Shown: piece by piece, positions 42,340-49,840 of the stretch
How the letters are laid out: every line of letters starts with the position of its first letter
Position numbering within the stretch: position 1 is the stretch's first letter
Assembly: GCA_944332525.1 (NCBI GenBank)
Contig: CALVKD010000001.1
Span: forward strand, 1 to 49,840
Direction: 5' to 3'
Source of the DNA: an uncultured Bacilli bacterium
GTDB taxonomy: Bacteria > Bacillota_I > Bacilli_A > RFN20 > CAG-449
DNA length: 49,840 nt
Program-made: the position numbers and the translations under genes
Notes under the pieces: generated by a model
What the model saw: the letters and a program-made list of their open reading frames with translations, nothing else
What the model was told of the DNA's origin: nothing
Database searches by the model: none

Positions 42340-44091
42340 ATGATTCCTAGAGAAGTTATTGATGACATCCTTAGCAAAGCGGATATCGTTCAAATTATTG
42401 GAAGTTATATCAATCTAGTTAAACGAGGAAATAACTACTGGGCTCTCTGCCCGTTCCATAATGATCGGCATCCATCTTTAAGCGTGTCACCTTCTAAGCA
42501 AATATATTCTTGTTTTGTCTGCCATGAAGGTGGTAACGTTTTTACCTTTGTCCAAAACTATGAAAAAATATCTTATATTGACGCGGTAAAAAAAGTGGCT
42601 AAGATGATTGGCTATTCCTCACCTTCTCTGAACGTTGAGCAACGCCATGTCGATGACATGACAAAAGGAATACTTAACTGCTTGAAAGATGCGAATGAGT
42701 TTTATCATTATGTCGTTTTTACCGAAGCTGGTAAACGCGGATATGATTATCTGCAGTCGAGAAATATCGATAATGAAATGATCAATTATTTCTCTCTTGG
42801 GTATTCTCCAAATAACGGAGATATAACAATTAGACAATTGCGCGGAAAAAATCATTCTGTTGATGAAATTGATCAATCCGGCATTCTCGTTAGAAACGTA
42901 AATACTTTCTCAGATCGCTTTCAAGGAAGAATCACCTTTCCAATTTTTAACGAGTATAGCGAAGTAATTGGCTTCTCAGCGCGAAAAATTGATAACTCAT
43001 CAGACGACGCGAAGTTTATTAATTCACCGGCAACTAAGGTTTTTAATAAATCAGCAATTCTTTATAATTATCAAAACGCTAGCAAAGAGGCGCGCCGCGA
43101 AGGTTATATTTACATAGTTGAAGGATTTATGGATGTCTTTGCTTTTTATAGAGCTGGGATTAAGTCTTGTATAGCCTTAATGGGAACAGCGTTTACAAGT
43201 GAGCACGCAAAAATATTAAGAAGATTAAATGTTCCATTGCGATTATGTTTGGATGGTGATGATGCTGGGCAACACGGCATCCTATTAATGACAAAAATTC
43301 TTGATGAATATCATATTTCCTATCAAATAGTCGATTATCACGGCGATAAACGCGATCCCGATGATATATTCAATCAGGACGGCAAAGAAAAATTTATCGC
43401 ATTAGTTAGCAAATTAATTAAGAAAAATGATTTTCTCATAAATTATTTTACAAATAGACATGATCTATCATCAATTGATGGCAAAAAAGATTTTCTCGAT
43501 GATGTAATCAAAAATTATTCTTCGTTTAGCGATGATATCGAAAAAAAATTATTTCTCAGTCAGGTGAGCGCATTAGTTAACCTCGACATATCATCACTGA
43601 AGGAATTATTCAAGGATAAAAAAGTCGATGATGCGTTCACATTTGGCGACTTTAGAATAAAAAAACAAAGATTAACAAAAATTGAAAACTCTGAACAGCA
43701 TTTAATACGTTATATGCTTCAATCAATGGAAGCAGTTGAATATATCAAAGAAAGTTCAATCCCAGTTTTCATTGATGATATCTACAACTTATTAGCTAAG
43801 TATATTATTGAATACAAAAGCGAGAAACCAGACATTGATATCAAAGATTTAATTAATCTTATTCAGCAGACTGGTGGCGATCAAAAAATGATTAATCTGT
43901 TAATCTCAATTAGCGAGATGAAAGATATGTCACCTTATAGCAGGAAGTCAGCTGATGAATATATTGATGTCATACAAAAAAATTTATCAGATAAAGAATT
44001 TCTCAATCAGTTTGAGGATGCTAAAAGAAAACAAGATCCAGTATTGCAGGCTAAATTATTAGACATGCGAATGAAGAAAAAAAGGCAATAA
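42340..44091 (+). CDS. dnaG: DNA primase DnaG
   Basis: The primase makes RNA primers at the fork. The 583-residue protein has the N-terminal CHC2 zinc domain (CPFHNDRHPSLSV, then CFVCHEGG), the RNA-polymerase core with a TOPRIM fold (VEGFMDVFAFYRAG with its Glu, and DGDDAGQ) and a C-terminal helicase-interaction region. It follows glyS after four bases and precedes rpoD, the classical macromolecular synthesis operon order. Confidence 0.96.
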   Translation: MIPREVIDDILSKADIVQIIGSYINLVKRGNNYWALCPFHNDRHPSLSVSPSKQIYSCFVCHEGGNVFTFVQNYEKISYIDAVKKVAKMIGYSSPSLNVEQRHVDDMTKGILNCLKDANEFYHYVVFTEAGKRGYDYLQSRNIDNEMINYFSLGYSPNNGDITIRQLRGKNHSVDEIDQSGILVRNVNTFSDRFQGRITFPIFNEYSEVIGFSARKIDNSSDDAKFINSPATKVFNKSAILYNYQNASKEARREGYIYIVEGFMDVFAFYRAGIKSCIALMGTAFTSEHAKILRRLNVPLRLCLDGDDAGQHGILLMTKILDEYHISYQIVDYHGDKRDPDDIFNQDGKEKFIALVSKLIKKNDFLINYFTNRHDLSSIDGKKDFLDDVIKNYSSFSDDIEKKLFLSQVSALVNLDISSLKELFKDKKVDDAFTFGDFRIKKQRLTKIENSEQHLIRYMLQSMEAVEYIKESSIPVFIDDIYNLLAKYIIEYKSEKPDIDIKDLINLIQQTGGDQKMINLLISISEMKDMSPYSRKSADEYIDVIQKNLSDKEFLNQFEDAKRKQDPVLQAKLLDMRMKKKRQ

Positions 44092-44112
44092 ACATTAGAA
44101 AGGAAGAATTTT

Positions 44113-45408
44113 ATGCTAGAAAAAGACAGAGATGATTTAGAGATGGAAAACGAACTCGATGAAGATGAAGAAATCGATGATTCCCCAGTAGAGATTGAAG
44201 ATGTTCACGATGATATCGAATCTCTTGATTCCATCAAAAAGAAGTTTGAAAAACAAGGGCTGAAAGATGGATATATCAACCAAGAAGACCTTCTTGATTC
44301 GACTCAACATCTCGATTTAAAAGATGACGATATCGAATCTTTAATTAAATATTTCCAAGATAAAAATATTAAAGTTATCTCCGATACTGATGATGAGCAA
44401 GATTTTGATAACATGGATGTCTCGGAAGAAGAATTAGAGAAGATGGATAATCAAGACGATCTCACCGAAGTCTTTGAAGATGATAGCGGAGATTTTAGCG
44501 ATGATCAAGCGGCAGATGTTGATACTTCTGCTCTCGATTTCGATACCGACTTATATGCGACCGATTCTAGTAAAATTAATGATCCGGTTAAGATGTATCT
44601 TAAGCAAATAGGCTGCTATAAATTATTAACATCACAAGAAGAAATTGAATTAGCTAAGAGAATTAAACAAGGTGATCAACAAGCTAAAAACAAATTAACT
44701 CAAGCCAACTTAAGATTGGTTGTTTCTATTGCTAAACACTATGTTGGTCGCGGCATGCTCTTCCTCGATTTGATTCAAGAGGGTAATTTAGGTTTGATGA
44801 AGGCTGTTGAAAAATTTGATTATACAAAAGGTTTTAAATTTTCAACTTATGCTACTTGGTGGATTAAGCAAGCTATTACGAGAGCAATCGCTGATCAAGC
44901 TAGAACAATTAGAATTCCTGTCCATATGGTCGAAACAATTAATAAAATAACCCGTATCCAAAGAAAACTTGTTCAAGAAAAGGGACGTGAGCCAACAGCT
45001 GAGGAAATTGCAGCCGAATTAAAAAATGATGCTATCACCCCAGAAAGAGTTAGAGAAATTCAAAAAATTGCTCTTGATCCTGTTTCATTGGAAACACCTA
45101 TCGGTGAAGAAGATGATTCCCACTTAGGTGATTTTATTGAGGATAAAGATGCTGTATCACCATCGGAATATACGACAAAATCATTATTGAAAGATGAACT
45201 AAGATCGGTAATGAAAGAATTAACTGACCGCGAAGAAAGAGTTTTAAGACTTAGATATGGACTTGATGATGACCGACCAAGAACACTTGAAGAAGTCGGT
45301 AAAGAATTTGGTGTTACAAGAGAAAGAATTCGTCAAATTGAAGCAAAAGCCATTAGAAAATTAAGACACCCGGCTCGGGCAAAACGTTTTGGTGATTTCC
45401 GTGACTAA
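44113..45408 (+). CDS. rpoD: RNA polymerase primary sigma factor RpoD/SigA
   Basis: The housekeeping sigma-70 factor has 431 residues. The N-terminal 150 are strongly acidic. Region 1.2 starts at [12 protein letters not shown]. Region 2 ([20 protein letters not shown], then [16 protein letters not shown]) includes the -10 recognition helix. Region 4.2 ([20 protein letters not shown]) reads the -35. Its targets fit the TTGACA/TATAAT boxes seen in this window. The ribosome binding site is AAAGGAAG. Confidence 0.97.
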   Translation: MLEKDRDDLEMENELDEDEEIDDSPVEIEDVHDDIESLDSIKKKFEKQGLKDGYINQEDLLDSTQHLDLKDDDIESLIKYFQDKNIKVISDTDDEQDFDNMDVSEEELEKMDNQDDLTEVFEDDSGDFSDDQAADVDTSALDFDTDLYATDSSKINDPVKMYLKQIGCYKLLTSQEEIELAKRIKQGDQQAKNKLTQANLRLVVSIAKHYVGRGMLFLDLIQEGNLGLMKAVEKFDYTKGFKFSTYATWWIKQAITRAIADQARTIRIPVHMVETINKITRIQRKLVQEKGREPTAEEIAAELKNDAITPERVREIQKIALDPVSLETPIGEEDDSHLGDFIEDKDAVSPSEYTTKSLLKDELRSVMKELTDREERVLRLRYGLDDDRPRTLEEVGKEFGVTRERIRQIEAKAIRKLRHPARAKRFGDFRD

Positions 45409-46066
45409 AAATATTTCTGCCAGATTAAAAGAAATTAGCGAATATATTTCTCCTGATGATAGAGTTGCCGATATCGGCTCCGATCATGGATATCTTCTCC
45501 TTCTTTTGCTTGATAAAGGATGTAAACGACTCTTGGGGATTGAAAATAAAAACGGACCGTTTTTGCATTTAAAGGAAAATCTTGATCAATATTTGAATGA
45601 TAAAATTGAAATTTCTTTTTCTGACGGACTCTCTTATCTTCCAAGCGACATTAATACTTTAGCATTTGCTGGAATGGGCGGAAAAAACATTATTTCTATC
45701 TTATCAAATAATGAAAGCAAGCTAGAGCAAATTGAAAAGATTGTTGTATCACCGCATATTGATATTCCTGCTTTAAGAAGATACTTAAGTGAAAAAGGTT
45801 ATTATATTGAAAGTGAAGATATCATTTTCGATGAAAAATATTATTTTATTGATGTCTATAAAAAAGGCTCTAAATCTTATACTGACGAAGAAATTTATTT
45901 TGGACCAATTCTCTTGAGCGTTCAACCATACTTATTTCGCAAATATTATCAAGAATTAGCAGATCACTATCGTCATCTACTATTAACTGCTCCTCTTGAT
46001 AGCGTAAGGAAAAAAGAGCTTAATGATAAGATAAGCTACATTAAGGAGTATGTCCGTGAAAAGTAA
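45401..46066 (+). CDS. trmK: tRNA (adenine(22)-N1)-methyltransferase TrmK
   Basis: This SAM-dependent enzyme methylates A22 of tRNA. The 221-residue protein has the motif [17 protein letters not shown] and [12 protein letters not shown], both characteristic of the TrmK/YqfN family. The GTG at 45401 has GGTGAT five bases upstream and overlaps the rpoD end by eight bases; a TTG at 45389 is in that RBS. The following gene overlaps in turn. Confidence 0.9.
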   Translation: MTKNISARLKEISEYISPDDRVADIGSDHGYLLLLLLDKGCKRLLGIENKNGPFLHLKENLDQYLNDKIEISFSDGLSYLPSDINTLAFAGMGGKNIISILSNNESKLEQIEKIVVSPHIDIPALRRYLSEKGYYIESEDIIFDEKYYFIDVYKKGSKSYTDEEIYFGPILLSVQPYLFRKYYQELADHYRHLLLTAPLDSVRKKELNDKISYIKEYVREK

Positions 46067-46826
46067 AAAATTGATTAGAAAGCTTTTTTCATTATATCCG
46101 ACTAGCATAGCAAAAAAATATCATGATTACGTCGGTAAGATGCTTCCATGTCTACGCGAGGAAGTCAATAAAATAATTGTTTGCCTAGATGTAACAAAAA
46201 AGGTTGTCGAAACTGCAATTGCTAAGGAGGCCGATTTAATTATTTCCCATCATCCGTTTATCTATGGTAAGAAGAAAGATGTCTTATTAGACCCATATAA
46301 GGCTGATTTATATAATCGTTTGCTTTCTCATAATATTTGCGTCTATTCTTTCCATACGAATTTTGACGAAGGAAGAAATGGAATGAATGACGCTTTACTA
46401 AGCGCGTTAGGGTTAGAAAATATTCATCCTCTTGAAAGCATTCCAATGGCGAGAATTGGTATGCTTACTGAAGAAGTCGATATCAATGTCTTTGCTAAAA
46501 ATGCTATAAAAAGTTTAAAACTAAATTATGGGCAATTACTTCCTTATGGCAAAAGCAAAATTAAAACCGTTGCTATTATCGGAGGAGCTGGAGCAAGAGA
46601 ATGCTTCTTAGCTTATAATGAAGGCGCGGATTTATTTATCTCCGGTGACACACCTTACCACATTCGCCGGGAAATTATCGATAAAGGATATAATTATTTG
46701 CATCTCGATCATGAAATTGAAAAAATATTTATTCCGTCTTTTGCAAAAGTTCTTTCACAAATCGATTCGTCATTAGAAATTATTCCTGTAGATGATGTCG
46801 TGCAAATGGAATTAATAACTCTTTAA
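46056..46826 (+). CDS. Nif3-like dinuclear metal protein (YqfO family)
   Basis: The protein has 256 residues. The putative metal ligands of the Nif3 family are present: ISHHPFIYG, SFHTNFDEG and, near the C-terminus, GDTPYHIRRE with LHLDHE. The PII-like insertion domain found in Bacillus YqfO is missing, so this is the short form. Reported functions (GTP cyclohydrolase type 2, NAD-binding) remain debated. The GTG at 46056 has AAGGAG seven bases upstream; an ATG at 46050 is too close to that site. It converges on ispH with a 15-base overlap. Confidence 0.88.
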   Translation: MKSKKLIRKLFSLYPTSIAKKYHDYVGKMLPCLREEVNKIIVCLDVTKKVVETAIAKEADLIISHHPFIYGKKKDVLLDPYKADLYNRLLSHNICVYSFHTNFDEGRNGMNDALLSALGLENIHPLESIPMARIGMLTEEVDINVFAKNAIKSLKLNYGQLLPYGKSKIKTVAIIGGAGARECFLAYNEGADLFISGDTPYHIRREIIDKGYNYLHLDHEIEKIFIPSFAKVLSQIDSSLEIIPVDDVVQMELITL

Positions 46827-47669
46827 ATATTCAATAATTGGATTTATCACTTCTTTTGGAGTTGATGCTCCCGCGGTGATAAATCCTTTTTCATTTTCTG
46901 AAAAATTAATTCTTTTTACTTCATCAAGAGAATTAACCAAAAAGACGCGTTTGTTTGGATATTTATGCTTTGCTAATTCAAATAATCTCGTCGAATTAGA
47001 AGATATTTTATCACCGATTACAATAATAAAATCCTCATCGCTTACTTCATCTAGAGCTTGCTGCCGTTTTTTCGTGGCAAAACAGATATCGTTAATAATT
47101 TTGACTCGTGAATAATATTTTTTTATTTCATCATATATCGGATTCAAAGCATCTTGAATAAGTGTTGTCTGATTATGAACTGAGGCGCATTCGCCTTTTT
47201 TTAAAACCGAATAATCAGGATTTTTAAAATCGAGAAATATAATATTTTTATCAAGTGACAATGAAGCTAAAGTCTCAGGATGATTTTTGATGCCGATAAA
47301 AATGACATCATCACCTTCCTCAAGAGCTTTTTCGATTGATTTAAAGTTCGCTTTAACGCGTGGACACGTCGTATCGATGATTTTTAATCCCTTATTTATC
47401 GCTAGTTGATCAAGGCTTTTATCATGACCATGCGCGGAAAAAACGATTGTCCCATGGTCAAGTGAATTGATTTTTTCTGCTAGAGATCTGTTATCATCAA
47501 GAACAAAATAACCATCTTTAGCAATATTTTCCATTATTAAAGAATTATGAACGATAGGTGAAAGTAACGTAATTTTTTCCTGATTATCTTTTTTTGCTTG
47601 GCGTAAAATTCTTAAAGCATTTTCAACGCCTAAACAGAAACCATAACAGCTCGCTAATGTTATTTTCAT
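46812..47669 (-). CDS. ispH: 4-hydroxy-3-methylbut-2-enyl diphosphate reductase IspH
   Basis: This is the last enzyme of the MEP isoprenoid pathway, reducing HMBPP to IPP and DMAPP with a [4Fe-4S] cluster. The 285-residue protein has the three cluster cysteines: C12 (YGFCLGVENA), C102 (DTTCPRVK) and C196 (DICFATKKRQ). It also has conserved His residues including H41 (SPIVHNS) and FSAHGHDK. Its presence indicates the MEP pathway rather than mevalonate. The predicted transcription start coincides with the ATG, so the mRNA may be leaderless. Confidence 0.96.
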   Translation of the reverse strand: MKITLASCYGFCLGVENALRILRQAKKDNQEKITLLSPIVHNSLIMENIAKDGYFVLDDNRSLAEKINSLDHGTIVFSAHGHDKSLDQLAINKGLKIIDTTCPRVKANFKSIEKALEEGDDVIFIGIKNHPETLASLSLDKNIIFLDFKNPDYSVLKKGECASVHNQTTLIQDALNPIYDEIKKYYSRVKIINDICFATKKRQQALDEVSDEDFIIVIGDKISSNSTRLFELAKHKYPNKRVFLVNSLDEVKRINFSENEKGFITAGASTPKEVINPIIEYLKSY

Positions 47670-47675
47670 AAGTTT

Positions 47676-47703
47676 AATGTATCACAGATGAAAATAATAA
47701 CAA
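47676..47703 (-). promoter_or_regulatory. ispH promoter (leaderless start)
   Basis: On the minus strand TTGTTA (47698-47703), 16 bases and an extended -10, TG-A-TACATT (box 47676-47681). The ATG is at 47669, six bases after the box. No ribosome binding site lies between. Confidence 0.5.
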
Positions 47704-47741
47704 GCAAATACTAGAAAAAAGATGAGAATAGAAATGAAAAT

Positions 47742-47776
47742 TATACAAAATACACCTTATTGATATATAATATCAA
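47742..47776 (+). promoter_or_regulatory. apt promoter with palindrome over the -10
   Basis: A -10 TATAAT (47766-47771) with a weak -35 TATACA (47742-47747). The perfect palindrome TTGATAT-ATA-ATATCAA (47760-47776) covers the -10 and could bind a repressor. Confidence 0.5.
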
Positions 47777-47798
47777 TGCAATGTGCAGGGAGGTTATT

Positions 47799-48329
47799 AT
47801 GAATTTAAACGATTATATTGCGGTTATTGATAATTATCCAAAAAAAGGAATTTCTTTTAAAGATATCACACCGTTAGTAAAAGATCCTGACGCTTTTGCT
47901 GAAGCTTGCTCACAGCTTGCTGAATTTGCTAAGAGCGTTGGAGCTAATATAATTGTCGGTCCAGAAGCTCGCGGATTTATTTTCGGCGCACCGACGGCAA
48001 TTATGGCCCATATGGGATTCGTCCCGGTTAGAAAGCCAAATAAATTACCGCGTGAAGTTATCACGTATACTTATCAACTTGAATACGGTACCGACACTCT
48101 CTGCATGCATCGAGATGCAATTAAAAAAGGTGACAAAGTAGTTATTATTGATGATTTAGTCGCTGTCGGCGGAACAATTAATGCCGTTGCTCACATGGTT
48201 GAAGAACTTGGCGGCGAAGTAGCCGGCGTTGGCTGCGTTATCGCCTTAGAAGGTTTATCCGGTATTAAAGAATTACCAGAAAAATATCCATTTAAAGCTT
48301 TGCTCACCCTCACGGATGAGGTGAAGTAA
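47799..48329 (+). CDS. apt: Adenine phosphoribosyltransferase
   Basis: Salvages adenine to AMP with PRPP. The 176-residue protein has IVGPEARGFIFGAPTA and VPVRKPNKLPRE, as in APRT enzymes, and the PRPP loop VVIIDDLVAVGGTINA. The start at 47799 has GGGAGG six bases upstream; the earlier ATG at 47760 lies in the promoter. The next gene (RelA) begins four bases after its stop, so adenine salvage and stringent response are cotranscribed, as in Bacillus. Confidence 0.95.
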   Translation: MNLNDYIAVIDNYPKKGISFKDITPLVKDPDAFAEACSQLAEFAKSVGANIIVGPEARGFIFGAPTAIMAHMGFVPVRKPNKLPREVITYTYQLEYGTDTLCMHRDAIKKGDKVVIIDDLVAVGGTINAVAHMVEELGGEVAGVGCVIALEGLSGIKELPEKYPFKALLTLTDEVK

Positions 48330-48332
48330 TTA

Positions 48333-49840
48333 ATGGGGAAATTCGTTTATCCAAAACACACTTATCAGGATGTAAAAAATAAATTTGAAAATTACATCCA
48401 TAATCCTGATGACATCGATAGAATCGATAAGGCTTACCAATTTGCTTGCGAAAAGCATGCTGGTCAATTTAGAAAATCCGGTGAACCATATATCGTTCAT
48501 CTAATTGAAGTAGCTTATATCGTAACTGAGTTCAATGTCGGACCGACGACGATTATCGTCGCTCTTTTGCATGACACGGTTGAAGATTGCCAGGTCACAT
48601 TAGAAGAATTAGCCAATACTTTTTCTCCAGAAGTGGCGACAATGGTCGATGCCTTAACAAAAATTAAGGCTCTTTCAAAGCGGAAAGATAAAGAATTTTT
48701 AGCAGAATCGCATCGAAAGATTTTCATTGCGATGTCGCGCGATGTCAGAGTTATTATCGTCAAATTAGCGGATCGCTTGCATAATATGCGGACATTGGAC
48801 TTTATGCCTGAGGATAAAAGAAAGCGGATCGCGACTGAGACTCTTGAAGTCTATGCTCCGATTGCCCACCGCTTAGGTATTAATATCATCAAAAGCGAAT
48901 TAGAAGATTTATCTCTTTATTATCTCGAACCTGAAAAATATTTAGAGATTGAATCGCTTTTGAATAACAATACGATTAACCGACAAAATAATATAAAAAT
49001 AATGGAAAAGAAAATCGCGGATATGTTGATTTCTAAAAATATTAAGTTTGAAATTTCCGCGCGTATTAAATCGATTTATTCCATTTATAAAAAAATCCAT
49101 GTTAAGGGTCGGAAATTTGATGAAATTTACGATATCATGGCGATTAGAATTATTACTGAAACCGAGGTTAACTGCTATGAAGTTTTAGGATATATCCATA
49201 GTATTTATAAGCCAATTCCGGGCCGCTTTAAAGATTATATCGCTATGCCTAAGCCAAATATGTATCAATCTCTACATACGACAATTGTCGCTAATGATGG
49301 CAACATTTATGAAATTCAAATCAGAACTAAAGAAATGGATGAGATTGCTGAAAACGGTGTTGCTGCGCACTGGAGATATAAAGAAGGCGAAAAATACGAT
49401 CCTAAACGCGAACAAAAAGAAATTGAGGAAAAACTTCATTGGTTGGGAGAATTTAAATCATATGAATCGGATAGCAAAGATGCTCGAGATTATATGACTG
49501 CCCTCCAACATGATATTTTCGACGCTAACGTTTATGTATTTACGCCTCTTGGAAAAGTTATAGATCTACCAACAGGTGCTACGCCTCTTGATTTTGCTTA
49601 TAAAGTCCATACAAAGGTTGGCGATCAAGCTGTTGGAGCATTGGTTAATGGTCTGCTTGTTCCATTGACATATCAATTAAAAACCGGTGATGTCTGCGAG
49701 ATTAAAACCAGTAAAAATTCGCCTGGTCCAAATGAAGGCTGGTTAAACATTGTCAAAACGAGTTTTGCAAGAAATCATATCAGAAAATATTTAGCAAAGA
49801 AAAATGTTCAAGTAAACCGCGAAATCAATATTCAAAAAGG
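48333..49840 (+). CDS. relA: RelA/SpoT-family (p)ppGpp synthetase/hydrolase, 3' truncated
   Basis: This bifunctional stringent-response enzyme has 502 codons in the window and runs off the right edge. The N-terminal HD domain is intact, with VALLHDTVED and LADRLHNMRT, so hydrolase activity is likely. The synthetase domain follows (RIKSIYSIYKKI, YDIMAIRIITE), and then the TGS domain (VYVFTPLGKVIDLPTGATPL). The HD site suggests a long Rel protein, not a small synthetase. The start ATG at 48333 has GAGGTG upstream, inside the apt 3' end. Confidence 0.95.
   Translation, partial: MGKFVYPKHTYQDVKNKFENYIHNPDDIDRIDKAYQFACEKHAGQFRKSGEPYIVHLIEVAYIVTEFNVGPTTIIVALLHDTVEDCQVTLEELANTFSPEVATMVDALTKIKALSKRKDKEFLAESHRKIFIAMSRDVRVIIVKLADRLHNMRTLDFMPEDKRKRIATETLEVYAPIAHRLGINIIKSELEDLSLYYLEPEKYLEIESLLNNNTINRQNNIKIMEKKIADMLISKNIKFEISARIKSIYSIYKKIHVKGRKFDEIYDIMAIRIITETEVNCYEVLGYIHSIYKPIPGRFKDYIAMPKPNMYQSLHTTIVANDGNIYEIQIRTKEMDEIAENGVAAHWRYKEGEKYDPKREQKEIEEKLHWLGEFKSYESDSKDARDYMTALQHDIFDANVYVFTPLGKVIDLPTGATPLDFAYKVHTKVGDQAVGALVNGLLVPLTYQLKTGDVCEIKTSKNSPGPNEGWLNIVKTSFARNHIRKYLAKKNVQVNREINIQK

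Noticed and set aside
48515-48763. Minus-strand open frame inside relA
   Set aside because: It is antisense to the well-conserved HD domain of relA and shows no family motif.

Overview
The window is a gene-dense stretch from a low-GC bacterium of the Bacilli side of the Bacillota. Support comes from gene content and order: the block lepA - hemW - hrcA - grpE - dnaK - dnaJ with CIRCE operators; the block ybeY - cdd - era - recO - glyS - dnaG - rpoD - trmK - nif3-like; the Bacillus-type helicase loaders DnaB and DnaI; a T-box in front of thrS; and a single-chain glycyl-tRNA synthetase. TGA is used as a stop and tryptophan is read from TGG, so this is the standard bacterial code and not a Mycoplasma. 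A host- or gut-associated lineage near Erysipelotrichia/RF39/Acholeplasma-like groups is an inference. The species cannot be named from the sequence alone.

Layout. Positions 1-2440 hold an accessory patch: the tail of a DUF4143-type ATPase, a SUFU-family gene broken by a frameshift, a 55-residue zinc-ribbon protein and a bacterial-PH membrane protein. Positions 2425-5212 (minus) form a HAD phosphatase - MFS transporter - glycerophosphodiesterase operon. Positions 5309-12267 are the most unusual part. They hold a 1211-residue protein with an N-terminal TIR domain, a central NTPase-like region with a degenerate Walker A and BspA-type leucine-rich repeats, translationally coupled to a GNAT acetyltransferase. 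A serine recombinase and an N6-adenine DNA methyltransferase follow. I read this as a compact defence-type island carrying an NLR-like (TIR-NTPase-LRR) protein.

Positions 12343-25911 carry a cyclophilin, an orphan CofE-like protein, a nuclease-helicase fusion, lepA, a degenerate Fic-fold regulator-like protein, a small acidic membrane protein, hemW and the heat-shock operon. Positions 25986-26374 are a minus-strand tRNA operon (two CAT-anticodon tRNAs and tRNA-Ser), with promoter and terminator. Then come a nicotinamidase-family hydrolase, a membrane protein, inorganic pyrophosphatase and tex. On the minus strand follow thrS with its T-box, a ROK sugar kinase and pyruvate kinase. Divergently transcribed are dnaB/dnaI, a peptidase-C39-like membrane protein, and the long translation/replication block to nif3-like. 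ispH is convergent to that block. apt and the 5' part of a RelA/SpoT gene close the window.

Themes: translation and RNA quality (lepA, tRNAs, thrS, glyS, ybeY, era, trmK), replication (dnaB, dnaI, dnaG, recO), protein folding (hrcA to dnaJ, cyclophilin), glycolysis and phosphate handling (ROK kinase, pyk, ppa), and nucleotide salvage with stringent response (cdd, apt, relA). Several genes seem to have no ribosome binding site but a -10 box ending only 6-10 bases before the start codon, suggesting leaderless transcripts. All domain calls are by eye from motifs; no database search was run.
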